This document shows positions 35,927 through 49,526 of a DNA stretch of 64,000 nucleotides, piece after piece. The notes under the pieces are model-generated. The model had not been told where the DNA came from and did not search any database. It saw nothing but the letters and a program-made list of their open reading frames with translations. This DNA comes from Actinacidiphila sp. DG2A-62 (GTDB lineage: Bacteria; Actinomycetota; Actinomycetes; Streptomycetales; Streptomycetaceae), in NCBI RefSeq assembly GCF_035825295.1, contig NZ_JAYMGI010000002.1, positions 4,407,001 to 4,471,000 of the forward strand. Reading direction: 5' to 3'. The stretch's first letter is position 1. The number at the start of each line of letters is the position of its first letter. A program made the translations under genes and the position numbers.

Positions 35927-37972
35927 GTGGCCGACGTGACTGCCGATCTTGCCGCAGTGTGGCCGCGGGTCCTGCAGAAACTGCTGGTGGAGAGCGAGGA
36001 TCTCAAGCCCAAGGACGCGGAGTGGCTCAAGCGCACCCAGCCGCTGGCCCTGGTGGCCGGCACCGCGGTGCTCTCGGCGCCCAACGAGTTCGCCAAGAGC
36101 GTCCTGGAGGGCCGGCTGCTGCCGCTGATCACCGATGTGCTCAGCCGTGAGTTCGGTCACTCGGTGGGCATCGCGATCGCCGTCGCCTCCGGCGGCGACC
36201 AGGAGCAGGCCCCGCCCCCGCCGTCCTCCGCCGCCTCCCCTTCGGCCCCCCTCTCCTCGGCGCCGGCCCCGCAGGAGCACCGGCTCGGCCCCGACCTGTC
36301 CGACGGCGCCCGCCAGGACCCCGATCCGGGCCCGCGGATGCGCCCGGCGTACCCCGACCACGGCGACCGCGACCGGATCGACCACGCCGAGCGGATCGAC
36401 CACGCCGACCGCCCCGGTCAGGGCCGCCGCGCCGACCCGGAGGACTGGCAGCAGCCGCGCCTGGGCAACTGGGGCGCGCCGGAGCCCGGCGTCTACACCG
36501 GGCGCGAGCCGTACGACGCCCGCGACCGCGACGCCTACGACGACCGTCGCGAGCTGCGCTACCGCCCCGAGCCGGGCGACGGCGGCTACTCGTCCGTACC
36601 GCACCAGCAGGGACCGCGCCGGCCGGACCTGCCGTCGCACCAACAGGGACCCCAGCACGGCGGGCCGCAGCACAACGGCCACCAGGGCCCGGTCTACGGG
36701 TCCGGGCCGTCGGGCTACCAGCAGCTCGGTCCACAGCTGCCGGGCGCCCGGTCCGCCGAGCCGTCCCCGGGGATGCCGGGTCACCAGGCTCACCAGGACC
36801 ATCGTGATCCGCGCGACCACCGCGACGCTCAGGACCACCGCGACCCGCGCGACGGCCGCCCCGGCGGTCCGGGGGTTCCCGGCGGGCCCGGCTCGTCCGG
36901 CGGCTCCGGCGGCTCCGGCGGCTCGACCGGCGCCGTCGAGCCGACCGCGCGGCTGAACCCCAAGTACCTCTTCGACACCTTCGTCATCGGCGCGTCCAAC
37001 CGCTTCGCGCACGCGGCCGCGGTCGCCGTCGCCGAGGCGCCGGCCAAGGCGTACAACCCGCTGTTCATCTACGGCGAGTCGGGCCTGGGCAAGACGCACC
37101 TGCTGCACGCCATCGGGCACTACGCGCGCAGCCTCTACCCGGGCACCCGGGTGCGCTACGTCAGCTCGGAGGAGTTCACCAACGAGTTCATCAACTCCAT
37201 CCGGGACGGCAAGGCGGACGCGTTCCGCAAGCGGTACCGGGACATGGACATCCTGCTCGTCGACGACATCCAGTTCCTGGCGCAGAAGGAGTCGACGCAG
37301 GAGGAGTTCTTCCACACCTTCAACACCCTGCACAACGCCAACAAGCAGATCGTGCTCTCCTCCGACCGGCCGCCCAAGCAGCTGATCACCCTGGAGGACC
37401 GGCTGCGCAACCGCTTCGAGTGGGGTCTGATCACCGACGTCCAGCCGCCCGAGCTGGAGACCCGGATCGCGATCCTGCGCAAGAAGGCGGTGCAGGAGCA
37501 GCTGAACGCGCCGCCGGAGGTGCTGGAGTTCATCGCGTCGCGGATCTCGCGCAACATCCGCGAGCTGGAGGGCGCGCTGATCCGCGTCACCGCGTTCGCC
37601 AGCCTCAACCGGCAGCCGGTCGACCTGCAGCTGACCGAGATCGTGCTCAAGGACCTGATCCCCGGCGGCGAGGACTCGGTGCCGGAGATCAGCGGCACCG
37701 CGATCATGGCGGAGACCGCCGCGTACTTCGGGCTGGCGGTGGACGACCTGTCCGGCTCCTCGCGCAGCCGGGTGCTGGTCACCGCGCGGCAGATCGCGAT
37801 GTACCTGTGCCGCGAGCTGACGGACCTGTCGCTGCCCAAGATCGGCGCGCTCTTCGGCGGCCGGGACCACACCACGGTCATGCACGCCGACCGCAAGATC
37901 CGCTCGCTGATGGCCGAGCGCCGGTCCATCTACAACCAGGTCACCGAGCTGACCAACCGCATCAAGAGCTGA
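35927..37972 (+). CDS. dnaA: Chromosomal replication initiator DnaA
   Basis: This 681-aa protein binds oriC boxes and opens the duplex. Domain I (1-85) is [40 protein letters not shown]. Domain II (about 95-340) is very long, acidic and rich in Asp, His, Arg and Gly (repeats like [15 protein letters not shown]), a known Streptomyces trait. Domain III is AAA+ with Walker A GESGLGKT near 383-390, Walker [16 protein letters not shown] and box VII-like [10 protein letters not shown]. Domain IV ends in the box-binding signature [15 protein letters not shown]. The start is GTG at 35927 ([12 protein letters not shown]). The origin lies directly downstream. Confidence 0.98.
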   Translation: MADVTADLAAVWPRVLQKLLVESEDLKPKDAEWLKRTQPLALVAGTAVLSAPNEFAKSVLEGRLLPLITDVLSREFGHSVGIAIAVASGGDQEQAPPPPSSAASPSAPLSSAPAPQEHRLGPDLSDGARQDPDPGPRMRPAYPDHGDRDRIDHAERIDHADRPGQGRRADPEDWQQPRLGNWGAPEPGVYTGREPYDARDRDAYDDRRELRYRPEPGDGGYSSVPHQQGPRRPDLPSHQQGPQHGGPQHNGHQGPVYGSGPSGYQQLGPQLPGARSAEPSPGMPGHQAHQDHRDPRDHRDAQDHRDPRDGRPGGPGVPGGPGSSGGSGGSGGSTGAVEPTARLNPKYLFDTFVIGASNRFAHAAAVAVAEAPAKAYNPLFIYGESGLGKTHLLHAIGHYARSLYPGTRVRYVSSEEFTNEFINSIRDGKADAFRKRYRDMDILLVDDIQFLAQKESTQEEFFHTFNTLHNANKQIVLSSDRPPKQLITLEDRLRNRFEWGLITDVQPPELETRIAILRKKAVQEQLNAPPEVLEFIASRISRNIRELEGALIRVTAFASLNRQPVDLQLTEIVLKDLIPGGEDSVPEISGTAIMAETAAYFGLAVDDLSGSSRSRVLVTARQIAMYLCRELTDLSLPKIGALFGGRDHTTVMHADRKIRSLMAERRSIYNQVTELTNRIKS

Positions 37973-38786
37973 GCCCTCGACGCTCCTCCGCGCCCTCCCC
38001 GGCCCGCCGCGCCCCGTGCGCCGCGGGCCGGTGCCGTGTCCGGTGCCCTGTCCGGTGCACACCCGCCTGTTCGATTACCGCGCGCCGCCGTGCCGTTCTC
38101 CACAGGATCGCGGCGTTTTGCTCGTCCACACCCTGGGGACACCGAAGTTGTCCCGATTCCCTCCACAGGCGGGCCGCCGTGGCGGCTCCCGGCCCAGCTC
38201 AGCGGCCTGGGGATATGTGGGCAACCGTCGTCCACAGCTTGTGGACGGTTCGGAGGCCCTCGACCGGCCGTCCACAGGAACGAGTCGATCACCCACAGGA
38301 TGACGGCAGTTGTGCACAGGCAGGGCCCACTTCTCCACATCTTTGTCCACTGTTCGGCAACGAAATGCCCTCTGTCCCCCGCGGGAGTGAAAGGCGTCAC
38401 ACTGACGAGGTGGGTTGGCCTGGGGAGAACCTGGGTAAATCTGGGGACGCAGCTGGGGACAACCGGCCCTGCCCTGTGAATCAGGTGTGCACAACTTTCC
38501 GCCGTCCACAGGAGGCCCTGTTCGCCCACAGGCCCCGTCCACAGGCGCGGTGGACAAAAAACCGGGCCTGACCTGCGGTGGAATGGGTTATCCACGGGAT
38601 CCACAACCCCTACTACTACTGCTACACGTAGAGAGCGGGGATCAAGCTTCGAAGCGGGGCCTGTGCACAACTCGCCCCGGAGCCGCCCGCGGCGCGTGTC
38701 ACGGCTTGACGCCAACCCGCAGCGACTGTCGGTCCGGTACGTCAGACTGGTCCCCGACAGCCAGCAACAAGCAGGAGGCGGTTCCG
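37973..38786. other. oriC: Origin of chromosome replication oriC
   Basis: This 814-bp dnaA-dnaN gap holds many DnaA boxes in both orientations. Consensus matches are TTCTCCACA 38096-38104, TCGTCCACA 38122-38130, CCCTCCACA 38159-38167, TCGTCCACA 38228-38236 with TGTGGACGG 38240-38248 as an inverted pair, CCGTCCACA 38268-38276, TTCTCCACA 38331-38339, CCGTCCACA 38502-38510 and 38535-38543. Weaker ones are TTGTGCACA 38310-38318, TTGTCCACT 38343-38351, TGTGCACAA 38486-38494 and 38662-38670, GGTGGACAA 38549-38557, TTATCCACG 38588-38596 and GGATCCACA 38597-38605. A short A-rich stretch (GGACAAAAAACC) near 38552 is the only AT-rich patch. The arrangement fits Streptomyces oriC. Confidence 0.95.
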
Positions 38787-39917
38787 GTGAAGATCCGGGT
38801 GGAGCGCGACGTACTCGCCGAGGCAGTGGCTTGGGCAGCCCGCAGCCTCCCGGCCCGTCCCCCGGTGCCCGTGCTCGCCGGGCTGCTGCTGAAGGCGGAG
38901 GACGGCAAGCTCAGCCTCTCCGGCTTCGACTACGAGGTCTCCGCCCGCGTGTCGGTCGAGGCCGAGGTGGACGACGAGGGCACCGTCCTGGTCTCCGGCC
39001 GGCTGCTCGCCGACATCTCCCGGGCGCTGCCCAACCGCCCGGTGGAGATCTCCACCGACGGCGTGCGCGTCACCGTCGTCTGCGGCAGCTCGCGGTTCAC
39101 CCTCCACACACTGCCTGTGGACGAGTATCCGGCGCTGCCCGCCATGCCCACCGCCTCCGGCTCGGTGCCCGGCGAGGTCTTCGCCGCCGCGGCCGCCCAG
39201 GTGGCCATCGCCGCCGGCCGCGACGACACCCTGCCGGTGCTCACCGGCGTGCGGATCGAGATCGAGGGCGACACGGTCACCCTGGCCGCCACCGACCGCT
39301 ACCGCTTCGCGGTCCGCGAGTTCCTGTGGAAGCCCGAGCAGGCCGACATGTCCGCCGTCGCGCTCGTCCCCGCCAAGACCCTGCTGGACACCGCCAAGTC
39401 GCTGACCAGCGGCGACACCGTCTCGATCGCGCTGGCCGGCTCCGGCGCGGGCGAGGGCCTGATCGGCTTCGAGGGCGCCGGGCGCCGCACCACCACCCGG
39501 CTGCTCGAAGGCGACCTGCCCAAGTACCGCACGCTGTTCCCGACCGAGTTCGCCAGCGTCGCGGTGATCGAGACCGCGCCCTTCGTCGAGGCCGTCAAGC
39601 GCGTCGCGCTGGTGGCCGAGCGCAACACGCCGGTCCGGCTGAGCTTCGAGCAGGGCGTGCTGACCCTGGAGGCCGGGTCCAGCGACGACGCACAGGCTGT
39701 GGAAAGGGTCGACGCCACCCTGGAGGGCGACGACATCTCGATCGCCTTCAACCCGACCTTCCTGCTGGACGGCCTGAGCGCGATCGACTCGCCGGTGGCC
39801 CAGCTGTCCTTCACCACCTCCACCAAGCCCGCGCTGCTCAGCGGCCGTCCCGCGGTCGACGCGGAGGCCGACGACGCGTACAAGTACCTGATCATGCCGG
39901 TCCGCCTGTCCGGTTGA
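38787..39917 (+). CDS. dnaN: DNA polymerase III beta subunit (sliding clamp)
   Basis: This 376-aa clamp has three similar domains: VERDVLAEAVAWAARSLPARPPVPVLAGLLL, GEVFAAAAAQVAIAAGRDDTLPVLTGVRIEI and FPTEFASVAVIETAPFVEAVKRVALVAERNTPVRLSF. The C-terminus YKYLIMPVRL forms part of the partner-binding pocket. The start is GTG at 38787 with GGAGG upstream; longer in-frame starts would run into oriC. gnd follows in the same direction after 114 bp. Confidence 0.97.
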   Translation: MKIRVERDVLAEAVAWAARSLPARPPVPVLAGLLLKAEDGKLSLSGFDYEVSARVSVEAEVDDEGTVLVSGRLLADISRALPNRPVEISTDGVRVTVVCGSSRFTLHTLPVDEYPALPAMPTASGSVPGEVFAAAAAQVAIAAGRDDTLPVLTGVRIEIEGDTVTLAATDRYRFAVREFLWKPEQADMSAVALVPAKTLLDTAKSLTSGDTVSIALAGSGAGEGLIGFEGAGRRTTTRLLEGDLPKYRTLFPTEFASVAVIETAPFVEAVKRVALVAERNTPVRLSFEQGVLTLEAGSSDDAQAVERVDATLEGDDISIAFNPTFLLDGLSAIDSPVAQLSFTTSTKPALLSGRPAVDAEADDAYKYLIMPVRLSG

Positions 39918-40031
39918 GGCCCCGGCGGGCGGCCGACGTAGGCTCGTCCTAGGTCAGGTACCGGTCATGGACCGGACTCGCACGGGTCTGCCATGCCGCA
40001 CGCGTCGAACGCTTCGAACGAAGGGTCAGTG

Positions 40032-40910
40032 ATGGAGCTCGGTCTCATCGGTCTCGGCAAGATGGGCGGCAACATGCGCGAGCGCATCCGCCGCGCCGGC
40101 CACACCGTCGTCGGGTACGACCGGAACCCGGACCTCGCCGACGTCCACAGCCTCAAGGAGCTGGTGGACGCGCTGCCCGCACCCCGCGTGGTGTGGGTGA
40201 TGGTCCCGGCCGGCCAGGCCACCCAGTCCACCATCGACCAGTTGGGCGAGCTGCTCTCCCCCGGCGACCTGGTGGTCGACGGCGGCAACTCGCGCTGGAC
40301 GGACGACGAGAAGCACGCCGAGGAGCTGGCCGCCAAGGGCATCGGCTTCGTCGACTGCGGCGTCTCCGGCGGCGTCTGGGGCCTGGCCAACGGCTATGCG
40401 CTGATGTACGGCGGCAAGGCCGAGGACATCGCCAAGGCGCAGCCGATCTTCGACGCGCTCAAGCCCGAGGGCGACTCCGGCGCGGTGCACGCCGGCCGGG
40501 TCGGCGCCGGCCACTTCGCCAAGATGGTCCACAACGGCATCGAGTACGCGATGATGCAGGCGTACGCCGAGGGCTGGGAGCTGCTGGAGGCGGTGGACTC
40601 GGTCACCGACGTGCGCGAGGTCTTCCGCTCCTGGAAGTCCGGCACCGTCATCCGCTCCTGGCTGCTGGACCTGGCCGTCGACGCGCTGGACAAGAGCGAG
40701 CACCTGGAGAACCTCCGCGGCTACGCCGACGACTCCGGCGAGGGCCGCTGGACCGTGGAGGCCGCGATCGACAACGCGGTGCCGCTGCCGGCGATCACCG
40801 CGTCGCTGTTCGCCCGCTTCTCCTCGCGCCAGGACGACTCGCCGCAGATGAAGATGATCGCCGCGCTCCGCAACGAGTTCGGCGGCCACGCGGTCACCGC
40901 CGCCGAGTAG
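40032..40910 (+). CDS. gnd: 6-Phosphogluconate dehydrogenase, decarboxylating (short type)
   Basis: This 292-aa NAD(P)-dependent enzyme converts 6-phosphogluconate to ribulose-5-phosphate. It has [12 protein letters not shown] (nucleotide fold), [48 protein letters not shown], and the catalytic Lys in [28 protein letters not shown]. The length fits the short, YqeC-like class rather than the 470-aa class. The ATG at 40032 has AAGGGTC upstream. A gnd gene between dnaN and recF is characteristic of Streptomyces. Confidence 0.94.
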   Translation: MELGLIGLGKMGGNMRERIRRAGHTVVGYDRNPDLADVHSLKELVDALPAPRVVWVMVPAGQATQSTIDQLGELLSPGDLVVDGGNSRWTDDEKHAEELAAKGIGFVDCGVSGGVWGLANGYALMYGGKAEDIAKAQPIFDALKPEGDSGAVHAGRVGAGHFAKMVHNGIEYAMMQAYAEGWELLEAVDSVTDVREVFRSWKSGTVIRSWLLDLAVDALDKSEHLENLRGYADDSGEGRWTVEAAIDNAVPLPAITASLFARFSSRQDDSPQMKMIAALRNEFGGHAVTAAE

Positions 40911-40996
40911 TCCGGACCGGCAGCGGGCCCGGCCCCGGCCGGGCCCCGCCGGGGCAGCACAGAGGGAGGTCGGCGCGCCCAGCGCCACAGCACGCG

Positions 40997-42159
40997 ATGC
41001 ACGTAGCGCACCTGTCGCTCGCCGACTTCCGCTCCTACGCCCGGGCCGAGGTCCCGCTCACCCCGGGCGTCACCGCGTTCGTCGGTCCCAACGGCCAGGG
41101 CAAGACCAACCTGGTCGAGGCGGTCGGCTACCTGGCCACCCTCGGCAGTCACCGCGTCGCGGCGGACGCGCCGCTGGTGCGGATGGGCGCCGAGCGCGCG
41201 GTGGTGCGTGCCCAGGTGGTGCAGGGCGACCGGCAGCAGCTGGTCGAGCTGGAGATCAACCCCGGCCGCGCCAACCGCGCCCGGATCAACCGCTCGTCCC
41301 AGGTCCGTCCGCGTGACGTGCTGGGGATCGTGCGCAGCGTGCTGTTCGCGCCCGAGGACCTGGCACTGGTCAAGAGCGACCCGGGCGAGCGGCGCAGGTT
41401 CCTCGACGAGCTGGTCATCGCCCGGACCCCGCGGCTGGCCGGGGTGCGCGGGGACTACGAGCGGGTGCTCAAGCAGCGCAACACCCTGCTGAAGTCCGCG
41501 GCGATGGCCCGTCGGCACGGCGCGCGGGCCGCGGCCGGCCCCGGCGGGCGTACCGGCGGCGGCGACCTGTCCACCCTCGACGTGTGGGACCAGCACCTGG
41601 CCAGGGCCGGCGCCGAGCTGCTGGCCCAGCGGCTGGACCTGGTGGCGGCGCTGCAGCCGCTGGCCGACAAGGCGTACGAGCAGCTGGCGCCGGGCGGCGG
41701 CCCGGTCGCCCTGGACTACCGCGGCTCGCTCGGCGAGAGCGGCGCCGCGGCGGGGCCGGCCGCGAGGAGCTGTACGCCGCGCTGCTGGCGGCGCTGGGCG
41801 AGGCCCGCCGGCAGGAGATCGAGCGCGGTGTGACGCTCGTGGGGCCGCACCGTGACGATCTGGTGCTGAAGCTGGGGCCGATGCCGGCCAAGGGCTATGC
41901 CAGCCACGGCGAGTCGTGGTCCTATGCCCTGGCGCTGCGCCTGGCCTCCTACGAGCTGCTGCGCGCCGACGGGGGCGAACCGGTGCTGGTGCTGGACGAC
42001 GTCTTCGCCGAGCTGGACGAGCGCCGCCGGGTGCGGCTGGCCGAGCTGGTCGCGCCGGGCGAGCAGGTGCTGGTCACCGCGGCGGTGGACGACGACGTGC
42101 CGGACGTGCTGACCGGCACGCGCTACGGCGTGCGGGAGGGGAAGGTGGAGCGGCTGTGA
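40997..42159 (+). CDS. recF: DNA replication/repair protein RecF (frame broken)
   Basis: RecF is an SMC-like ATPase that loads RecA at gaps; the intended product is about 387 aa. The first frame has [48 protein letters not shown] (Walker A). The second has the signature [42 protein letters not shown] (signature/Walker B) after [17 protein letters not shown]. The break is at the G4 run 41752-41755; a fifth G gives [18 protein letters not shown]. An insert rich in Ala/Gly ([20 protein letters not shown]) lies near residue 170. The start is ATG at 40997. The stop overlaps the next start (GTGA). Confidence 0.93.
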
Positions 42160-42743
42160 GCGACCAGGAACCCGGCCGGCCGGGCATCCCCGCAGGTCCC
42201 GGCGGTCTCGCGGGTCCCGGCAGCCCGGCCGGCTCCGGCGTCTCCGGCGGCTCCGGTGTGGACCTCGCCCGGGTCGCGCTGCGCGCGGCGAAGGAGCAGG
42301 CCCGCGCCCGGGGCGCGGCGGCGGCGCAGAAGAAGCAGGCCAGGCGCGGCGGCCTGCGCAGCGGCGCGCGCGCGGACGGCAGGGACCCGCTGACGCTCGG
42401 CGCGGCCATCAGCCGGCTGATCACCGAGCGCGGCTGGGAGGCCCCGGCCGCGGTGGGCGGGGTGATGGGCCGCTGGCCGCAGCTGGTGGGCCCCGAGGTC
42501 GCGCTGCACTGCTCGCCCGACCGCTACGACGAGGACGCGCGGGTGCTGACCGTCCAGTGCGACTCCACCGCCTGGGCCACCCAGCTGCGGCTGCTCGCGC
42601 CGACGCTGGTCGCCCGGCTGAACGCCGACCTCGGACACGGCACGGTCAAGCTGATCAAGGTGCTCGGTCCGGCCGCGCCCACCCGCTCCTACGGCAGACT
42701 GCGCGCCCCCGGCAGCCGCGGCCCCGGCGACACCTACGGCTGA
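42156..42743 (+). CDS. DUF721/DciA-like protein
   Basis: This 195-aa protein sits between recF and gyrB in actinobacteria. Residues 1-85 are Gly/Pro/Ala-rich. The DUF721 core is [92 protein letters not shown]. The family includes DciA, which helps load the replicative helicase in bacteria lacking DnaC, so a role in DnaB loading is a reasonable inference. The start is GTG at 42156, overlapping the recF stop by 4 bp. Confidence 0.88.
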   Translation: MSDQEPGRPGIPAGPGGLAGPGSPAGSGVSGGSGVDLARVALRAAKEQARARGAAAAQKKQARRGGLRSGARADGRDPLTLGAAISRLITERGWEAPAAVGGVMGRWPQLVGPEVALHCSPDRYDEDARVLTVQCDSTAWATQLRLLAPTLVARLNADLGHGTVKLIKVLGPAAPTRSYGRLRAPGSRGPGDTYG

Positions 42744-45381
<2,638 letters not shown>

Positions 45382-45427
45382 GTCGGCCGACCACAGCCGC
45401 ACCCCGCGAAAGGACTGAACACCAGCA

Positions 45428-48151
45428 ATGGCCGACGAGATCTCCCCTGCCACGCCCGCGGACGGCCCCGAGGGCCCGGGTTCCGGAGCACCCGCAGCCC
45501 CCGCGGCCGCCGGACCGCTCGCCGCCGAGGACGGCCAGACGCTGCGCATCGAGCCCGTCGGGCTCGAGACGGAGATGCAGCGCAGCTACCTCGACTACGC
45601 GATGTCCGTCATCGTCTCGCGGGCCCTGCCCGACGTGCGGGACGGCCTGAAGCCGGTGCACCGCCGGGTGCTGTACGCGATGTACGACGGCGGCTACCGG
45701 CCGGAGAAGGGCTACTACAAGTGCGCCCGCGTCGTCGGCGACGTGATGGGCACCTACCACCCGCACGGCGACTCCTCGATCTACGACGCGCTGGTCCGCC
45801 TCGCGCAGCCGTGGTCGATGCGGATGCCGCTGGTGGACTCCAACGGCAACTTCGGCTCGCCGGGCAACGACCCGGCGGCGGCCATGCGGTACACCGAGTG
45901 CCGGATGGCGCCGCTGGCCATGGAGATGGTCCGCGACATCGACGAGGAGACCGTCGACTTCACGGACAACTACGACGGCCGCAACCAGGAGCCGACGGTG
46001 CTGCCGTCGCGCTTCCCGAACCTGCTGATCAACGGCTCGGCCGGCATCGCGGTCGGCATGGCCACCAACATCCCGCCGCACAATCTGCGCGAGGTCGCCG
46101 ACGGCGCCCAGTGGTACCTGGCCAACCCCGACGCCGAGCCCGAGGAACTGCTGGACGCGCTCATCGAGCGGATCAAGGGCCCGGACTTCCCGACCGGCGC
46201 GCTGGTCGTCGGCCGCAAGGGCATCGAGGACGCCTACCGCACCGGCCGCGGCTCGATCACCATGCGCGCGGTGGTCGAGGTCGAGGAGATCCAGAACCGG
46301 CAGTGCCTGGTGGTCACCGAGCTGCCGTACCAGGTCAACCCCGACAACCTCGCGCAGAAGATCGCCGACCTGGTGAAGGACGGCAGGGTCGGCGGCATCG
46401 CCGACGTCCGCGACGAGACCTCCTCGCGCACCGGCCAGCGCCTGGTGATCGTGCTCAAGCGCGACGCGGTGGCCAAGGTGGTGCTGAACAACCTCTACAA
46501 GCACACCGACCTGCAGACCAACTTCGGCGCGAACATGCTGGCGCTGGTCGACGGGGTGCCGCGCACCCTGTCCCTGGACGCGTTCATCCGCAACTGGGTG
46601 ACCCACCAGGTCGAGGTCATCGTCCGGCGCACCCGCTTCCGGCTGCGCAAGGCCGAGGAGCGCGCCCACATCCTGCGCGGCCTGCTCAAGGCGCTCGACG
46701 CGATCGACGAGGTCATCGCGCTGATCCGGCGCAGCGACACGGTCGAGACCGCGCGCGAGGGCCTGATGGGCCTGCTGGACATCGACGAGATCCAGGCCAA
46801 CGCGATCCTGGAGATGCAGCTGCGCCGGCTGGCCGCCCTGGAGCGGCAGAAGATCGTCGCCGAGCACGACGAGCTGCAGGCGAAGATCAACGAGTACAAC
46901 GCGATCCTCGCCTCCCCGGAGAAGCAGCGGCAGATCATCAGCGAGGAACTGCAGGCCATCGTCGACAAGTTCGGCGACGACCGGCGCAGCAAGCTGGTGC
47001 CCTTCGACGGCGACATGTCCATCGAGGACCTGATCGCCGAGGAGGACATCGTCGTCACGATCACCCGCGGCGGCTACGTCAAGCGCACCAAGACCGAGGA
47101 CTACCGCTCGCAGAAGCGCGGCGGCAAGGGCGTGCGCGGCACCAAGCTGAAGCAGGACGACATCGTCGACCACTTCTTCGTCACGACCACCCACCAGTGG
47201 CTGCTGTTCTTCACCAACAAGGGCCGGGTCTACCGCGCCAAGGCCTACGAGCTGCCCGACGCCGGCCGCGACGCCCGCGGCCAGCACGTGGCCAACCTGC
47301 TGGCCTTCCAGCCGGACGAGCGGATCGCCCAGATCCTGGCGATCAAGGACTACGAGGCGGCGCCGTACCTGGTGCTGGCCACCAAGTCCGGGCTGGTGAA
47401 GAAGACCGCGCTGAAGGACTACGACTCCCCGCGCTCGGGCGGCGTGATCGCCATCAACCTGCGGGAGGCCGAGGGCGAGGCGGGCGGCGCCGGAGGATCG
47501 GACGAGCTGATCGGCGCCGAGCTGGTCTCGGCGGAGGACGACCTGCTGCTGGTCAGCCGGAAGGCGCAGTGCATCCGCTTCACCGCGACGGACGAGGCGC
47601 TGCGCCCGATGGGGCGGGCCACCTCCGGTGTCAAGGGCATGAGTTTCCGCGAAGGTGACGAACTGCTCTCCATGAACGTCGTCCGGCCCGGTACGTTCGT
47701 CTTCACCGCCACCGACGGCGGCTACGCCAAGCGCACCCGGGTCGAGGAGTACCGGGTGCAGGGGCGCGGCGGTCTCGGCATCAAGGCGGCGAAGATCGTG
47801 GAGGACCGGGGTTCCCTGGTCGGTGCGCTGGTGGTCGAGGGGACGGATGAGATCCTGGCCATCACGCTCAGCGGCGGGGTGATCCGGACGCGGGTCGACG
47901 AGGTCAGGGAGACGGGCCGTGACACCATGGGCGTCCAGCTGATTAACCTCGGCAAGCGCGATGCCGTCGTAGGAATCGCGCGGAACGCCGAAGCCGAGGA
48001 AGAATCGGTCGCGGCGGCCGTCGAGGCCGCCGCGGAGCAGCAGGACCAGCAGGACGTCCCGGCCGGCGAGAGCGGTCCGCGGGACGGGCAGGACCAGCAC
48101 CACACTGCGGCCGAGGGCACGGAGCCCGCGGCCGGTGAACCGGAGGAGTAA
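45428..48151 (+). CDS. gyrA: DNA gyrase subunit A
   Basis: This 907-aa breakage-reunion subunit has the quinolone region [34 protein letters not shown], with wild-type-like Ser and Asp. The catalytic Tyr is in [18 protein letters not shown]. The coiled coil and primary dimer zone are present ([23 protein letters not shown]). The C-terminal wrapping domain contains the GyrA box [10 protein letters not shown], plus later blades ([17 protein letters not shown]). The N-terminal 30 and C-terminal 60 residues are Ala/Glu/Gly-rich extensions. The start is ATG at 45428 after GAAAGGA. Confidence 0.98.
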   Translation: MADEISPATPADGPEGPGSGAPAAPAAAGPLAAEDGQTLRIEPVGLETEMQRSYLDYAMSVIVSRALPDVRDGLKPVHRRVLYAMYDGGYRPEKGYYKCARVVGDVMGTYHPHGDSSIYDALVRLAQPWSMRMPLVDSNGNFGSPGNDPAAAMRYTECRMAPLAMEMVRDIDEETVDFTDNYDGRNQEPTVLPSRFPNLLINGSAGIAVGMATNIPPHNLREVADGAQWYLANPDAEPEELLDALIERIKGPDFPTGALVVGRKGIEDAYRTGRGSITMRAVVEVEEIQNRQCLVVTELPYQVNPDNLAQKIADLVKDGRVGGIADVRDETSSRTGQRLVIVLKRDAVAKVVLNNLYKHTDLQTNFGANMLALVDGVPRTLSLDAFIRNWVTHQVEVIVRRTRFRLRKAEERAHILRGLLKALDAIDEVIALIRRSDTVETAREGLMGLLDIDEIQANAILEMQLRRLAALERQKIVAEHDELQAKINEYNAILASPEKQRQIISEELQAIVDKFGDDRRSKLVPFDGDMSIEDLIAEEDIVVTITRGGYVKRTKTEDYRSQKRGGKGVRGTKLKQDDIVDHFFVTTTHQWLLFFTNKGRVYRAKAYELPDAGRDARGQHVANLLAFQPDERIAQILAIKDYEAAPYLVLATKSGLVKKTALKDYDSPRSGGVIAINLREAEGEAGGAGGSDELIGAELVSAEDDLLLVSRKAQCIRFTATDEALRPMGRATSGVKGMSFREGDELLSMNVVRPGTFVFTATDGGYAKRTRVEEYRVQGRGGLGIKAAKIVEDRGSLVGALVVEGTDEILAITLSGGVIRTRVDEVRETGRDTMGVQLINLGKRDAVVGIARNAEAEEESVAAAVEAAAEQQDQQDVPAGESGPRDGQDQHHTAAEGTEPAAGEPEE

Positions 48152-48154
48152 GCC

Positions 48155-48933
48155 GTGAGTGGAGCCACGGGCGCCGCGGGCGGGACCGGGAGGACCGGGG
48201 GTACCCATGGCTCTGCCGACAGCGACGGCCCTCAAGAGGGGGGATACACCGTGACGGACACCCGTCAGCCGCCACAGCCGCACCAGCCGCCGTCGGCGTA
48301 CGCGCCCACGCCGCCCGGCTCGCCCCCGGGCGGCCCGGTGGGCGGCCACGGCGGCGGGCACGCCACGCAGGGCGGCCGCGGCGCCGCGCCGTCGGCGAAT
48401 CCGGCGGCGGCCGGGGTGCGCCGGCCCGGCCGGCGGCCCGCACCGTGCCGCGCACCCGCAAGGCGCGGCTGCGGGTGTCCAAGGCCGACCCGTGGTCGGT
48501 GATGAAGGTCAGCTTCCTGCTGTCCATCGCGCTGGGCATCTGCACGATCATCGCGGTCGCGGTGCTGTGGATGGTGCTCGACGCCATCGGCGTCTTCAGC
48601 ACCGTCGGCGGCACGATCAGCGACGCGACCTCCACCGAGGGCGGCAAGGGCGGCTTCGACCTGGTGTCGTTCCTGTCGCTGAGCCGCGTGATGCTGTTCA
48701 CCACGGTCATCGCGGTGATCGACGTGGTCCTGGCGACCGCGCTGGCCACGCTCGGCGCGTTCATCTACAACCTGTCCGCGGGCTTCGTCGGCGGCGTCGA
48801 GCTGACGCTGGCCGAGGACGAGTCGCCGGCCGCCGGCGGGCCCCGACAACCGATTTTGGGCGCGGGCCCGCCGTGCGCTAACCTTTCGGTGCAGCGCGGG
48901 GCTATAGCTCAGACGGTTAGAGCGCTTCCCTGA
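48155..48933 (+). CDS. DUF3566 membrane protein (frame broken; no stop before the tRNA)
   Basis: The frame-1 part (from GTG 48155 after GGAGGAG) is a Pro/Gly-rich tail: TVTDTRQPPQPHQPPSAYAPTPPGSPPGG. The membrane domain is in the next frame: VPRTRKARLRVSKADPWSVMKVSFLLSIALGICTIIAVAVLWMVLDAIGVFSTVGGTISDAT and MLFTTVIAVIDVVLATALATLGAFIYNLSAGFVGGVELTLAEDE, two spans. One added base in 48430-48440 joins the frames. The family normally ends at about LAEDE, but here the frame stays open until 48933, inside tRNA-Ile, so a second error near 48830 is possible. DUF3566 proteins follow gyrA in actinobacteria and have been linked to division or envelope complexes. Confidence 0.82.
48856..48884 (+). promoter_or_regulatory. 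Promoter of tRNA-Ile
   Basis: TTGGGC (48856-48861) and TAACCT (48879-48884) are 17 bp apart and end 13 bp before the mature tRNA 5' end, the expected spacing for a tRNA promoter. It lies inside the apparent 3' extension of the DUF3566 frame, which argues that the real protein ends earlier. Confidence 0.6.
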
Positions 48934-48971
48934 TAAGGAAGAGGCCACAGGTTCAAGTCCTGTTAGCCCCA
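48898..48971 (+). tRNA. tRNA-Ile (anticodon GAT)
   Basis: The 74-nt cloverleaf has acceptor arm GGGGCTA/TAGCCCC, D-arm GCTC...GAGC, anticodon arm CTTCC-CTGATAA-GGAAG with GAT in the loop, and T-arm CAGG-TTCAAGT-CCTG. The discriminator is A and the 3' CCA is not encoded. tRNA-Ile after gyrA is conserved in Streptomyces. Confidence 0.97.
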
Positions 48972-48980
48972 CCGGCGATG

Positions 48981-49017
48981 CGGAGGGCGTCCACCCTGAT
49001 GGGGTGGGCGCCCTCCG
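48981..49017 (+). terminator. Terminator after tRNA-Ile
   Basis: A 16-bp stem (48981-48996 with 49002-49017; one G-T pair) and a 5-nt loop start 10 nt after the tRNA. The rest of the gap to the DLW-39 gene holds a weak TATAGT -10-like element at 49140-49145. Confidence 0.75.
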
Positions 49018-49191
49018 TGCCGTGCGGGGCGGGTGGCCCGGGGGGGGCGTCCGCCGTGTTCGGGCGGGGGTGCGGCCGGGCGGGTGTGCGGCGCGCGGGA
49101 GGGCAACCAGGAGGTCACTGTCAGGTATCGGCGGCTGTGTATAGTCGGGCGCGTCAGAAGCTGTCCCCACGTAGATGAAGGAGGTCACGCC

Positions 49192-49329
49192 ATGAAGAAG
49201 TTTCTCCTGGTCGCGCTGGCCGCGGTTGCCGGGCTGTTCGTTTACCGACAGATTCAGGCGGACCGAGCCGAGCAGGACCTGTGGACGGAAGCCACTGACA
49301 CGGTCCCGGGGTCCGGCGCGAACGTGTGA
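49192..49329 (+). CDS. DLW-39 family small membrane peptide
   Basis: This 45-aa peptide reads MKKFLLVALAAVAGLFVYRQ followed by IQADRAEQDLWTEATDTVPGSGANV. One N-terminal membrane helix is followed by the signature E-Q-D-L-W-T-E-A that names the family. The ATG at 49192 has a perfect AAGGAGGT 7 nt upstream. A DLW-39 peptide between tRNA-Ile and tRNA-Ala is conserved in actinobacteria; its function is unknown. Confidence 0.92.
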   Translation: MKKFLLVALAAVAGLFVYRQIQADRAEQDLWTEATDTVPGSGANV

Positions 49330-49356
49330 GACGCCGCCGGACGCCCGCGCGGCGTC
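49330..49356 (+). terminator. Hairpin directly after the DLW-39 gene
   Basis: An 8-bp stem (GACGCCGC at 49330-49337 with 49349-49356) and an 11-nt loop follow the DLW-39 stop codon at once. The remaining bases up to the next start (49527) show no gene or clear promoter. Confidence 0.4.
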
Positions 49357-49526
49357 CGAGCGCAGCAGGGCCCCGGCCGCCGGTGCGGTCGGGGCCTTCG
49401 CCGTCGCCGAGCGTGACGCCGCTCCCGTGAAGTCGCCTCGGCAGGCGCCGGGCAAGCACCGGCAAACAGAGGACGTTGCTCGGGCGGAACTGGTTGGGGT
49501 CGGGCCACGAGGGGGAGAGCGACGCC

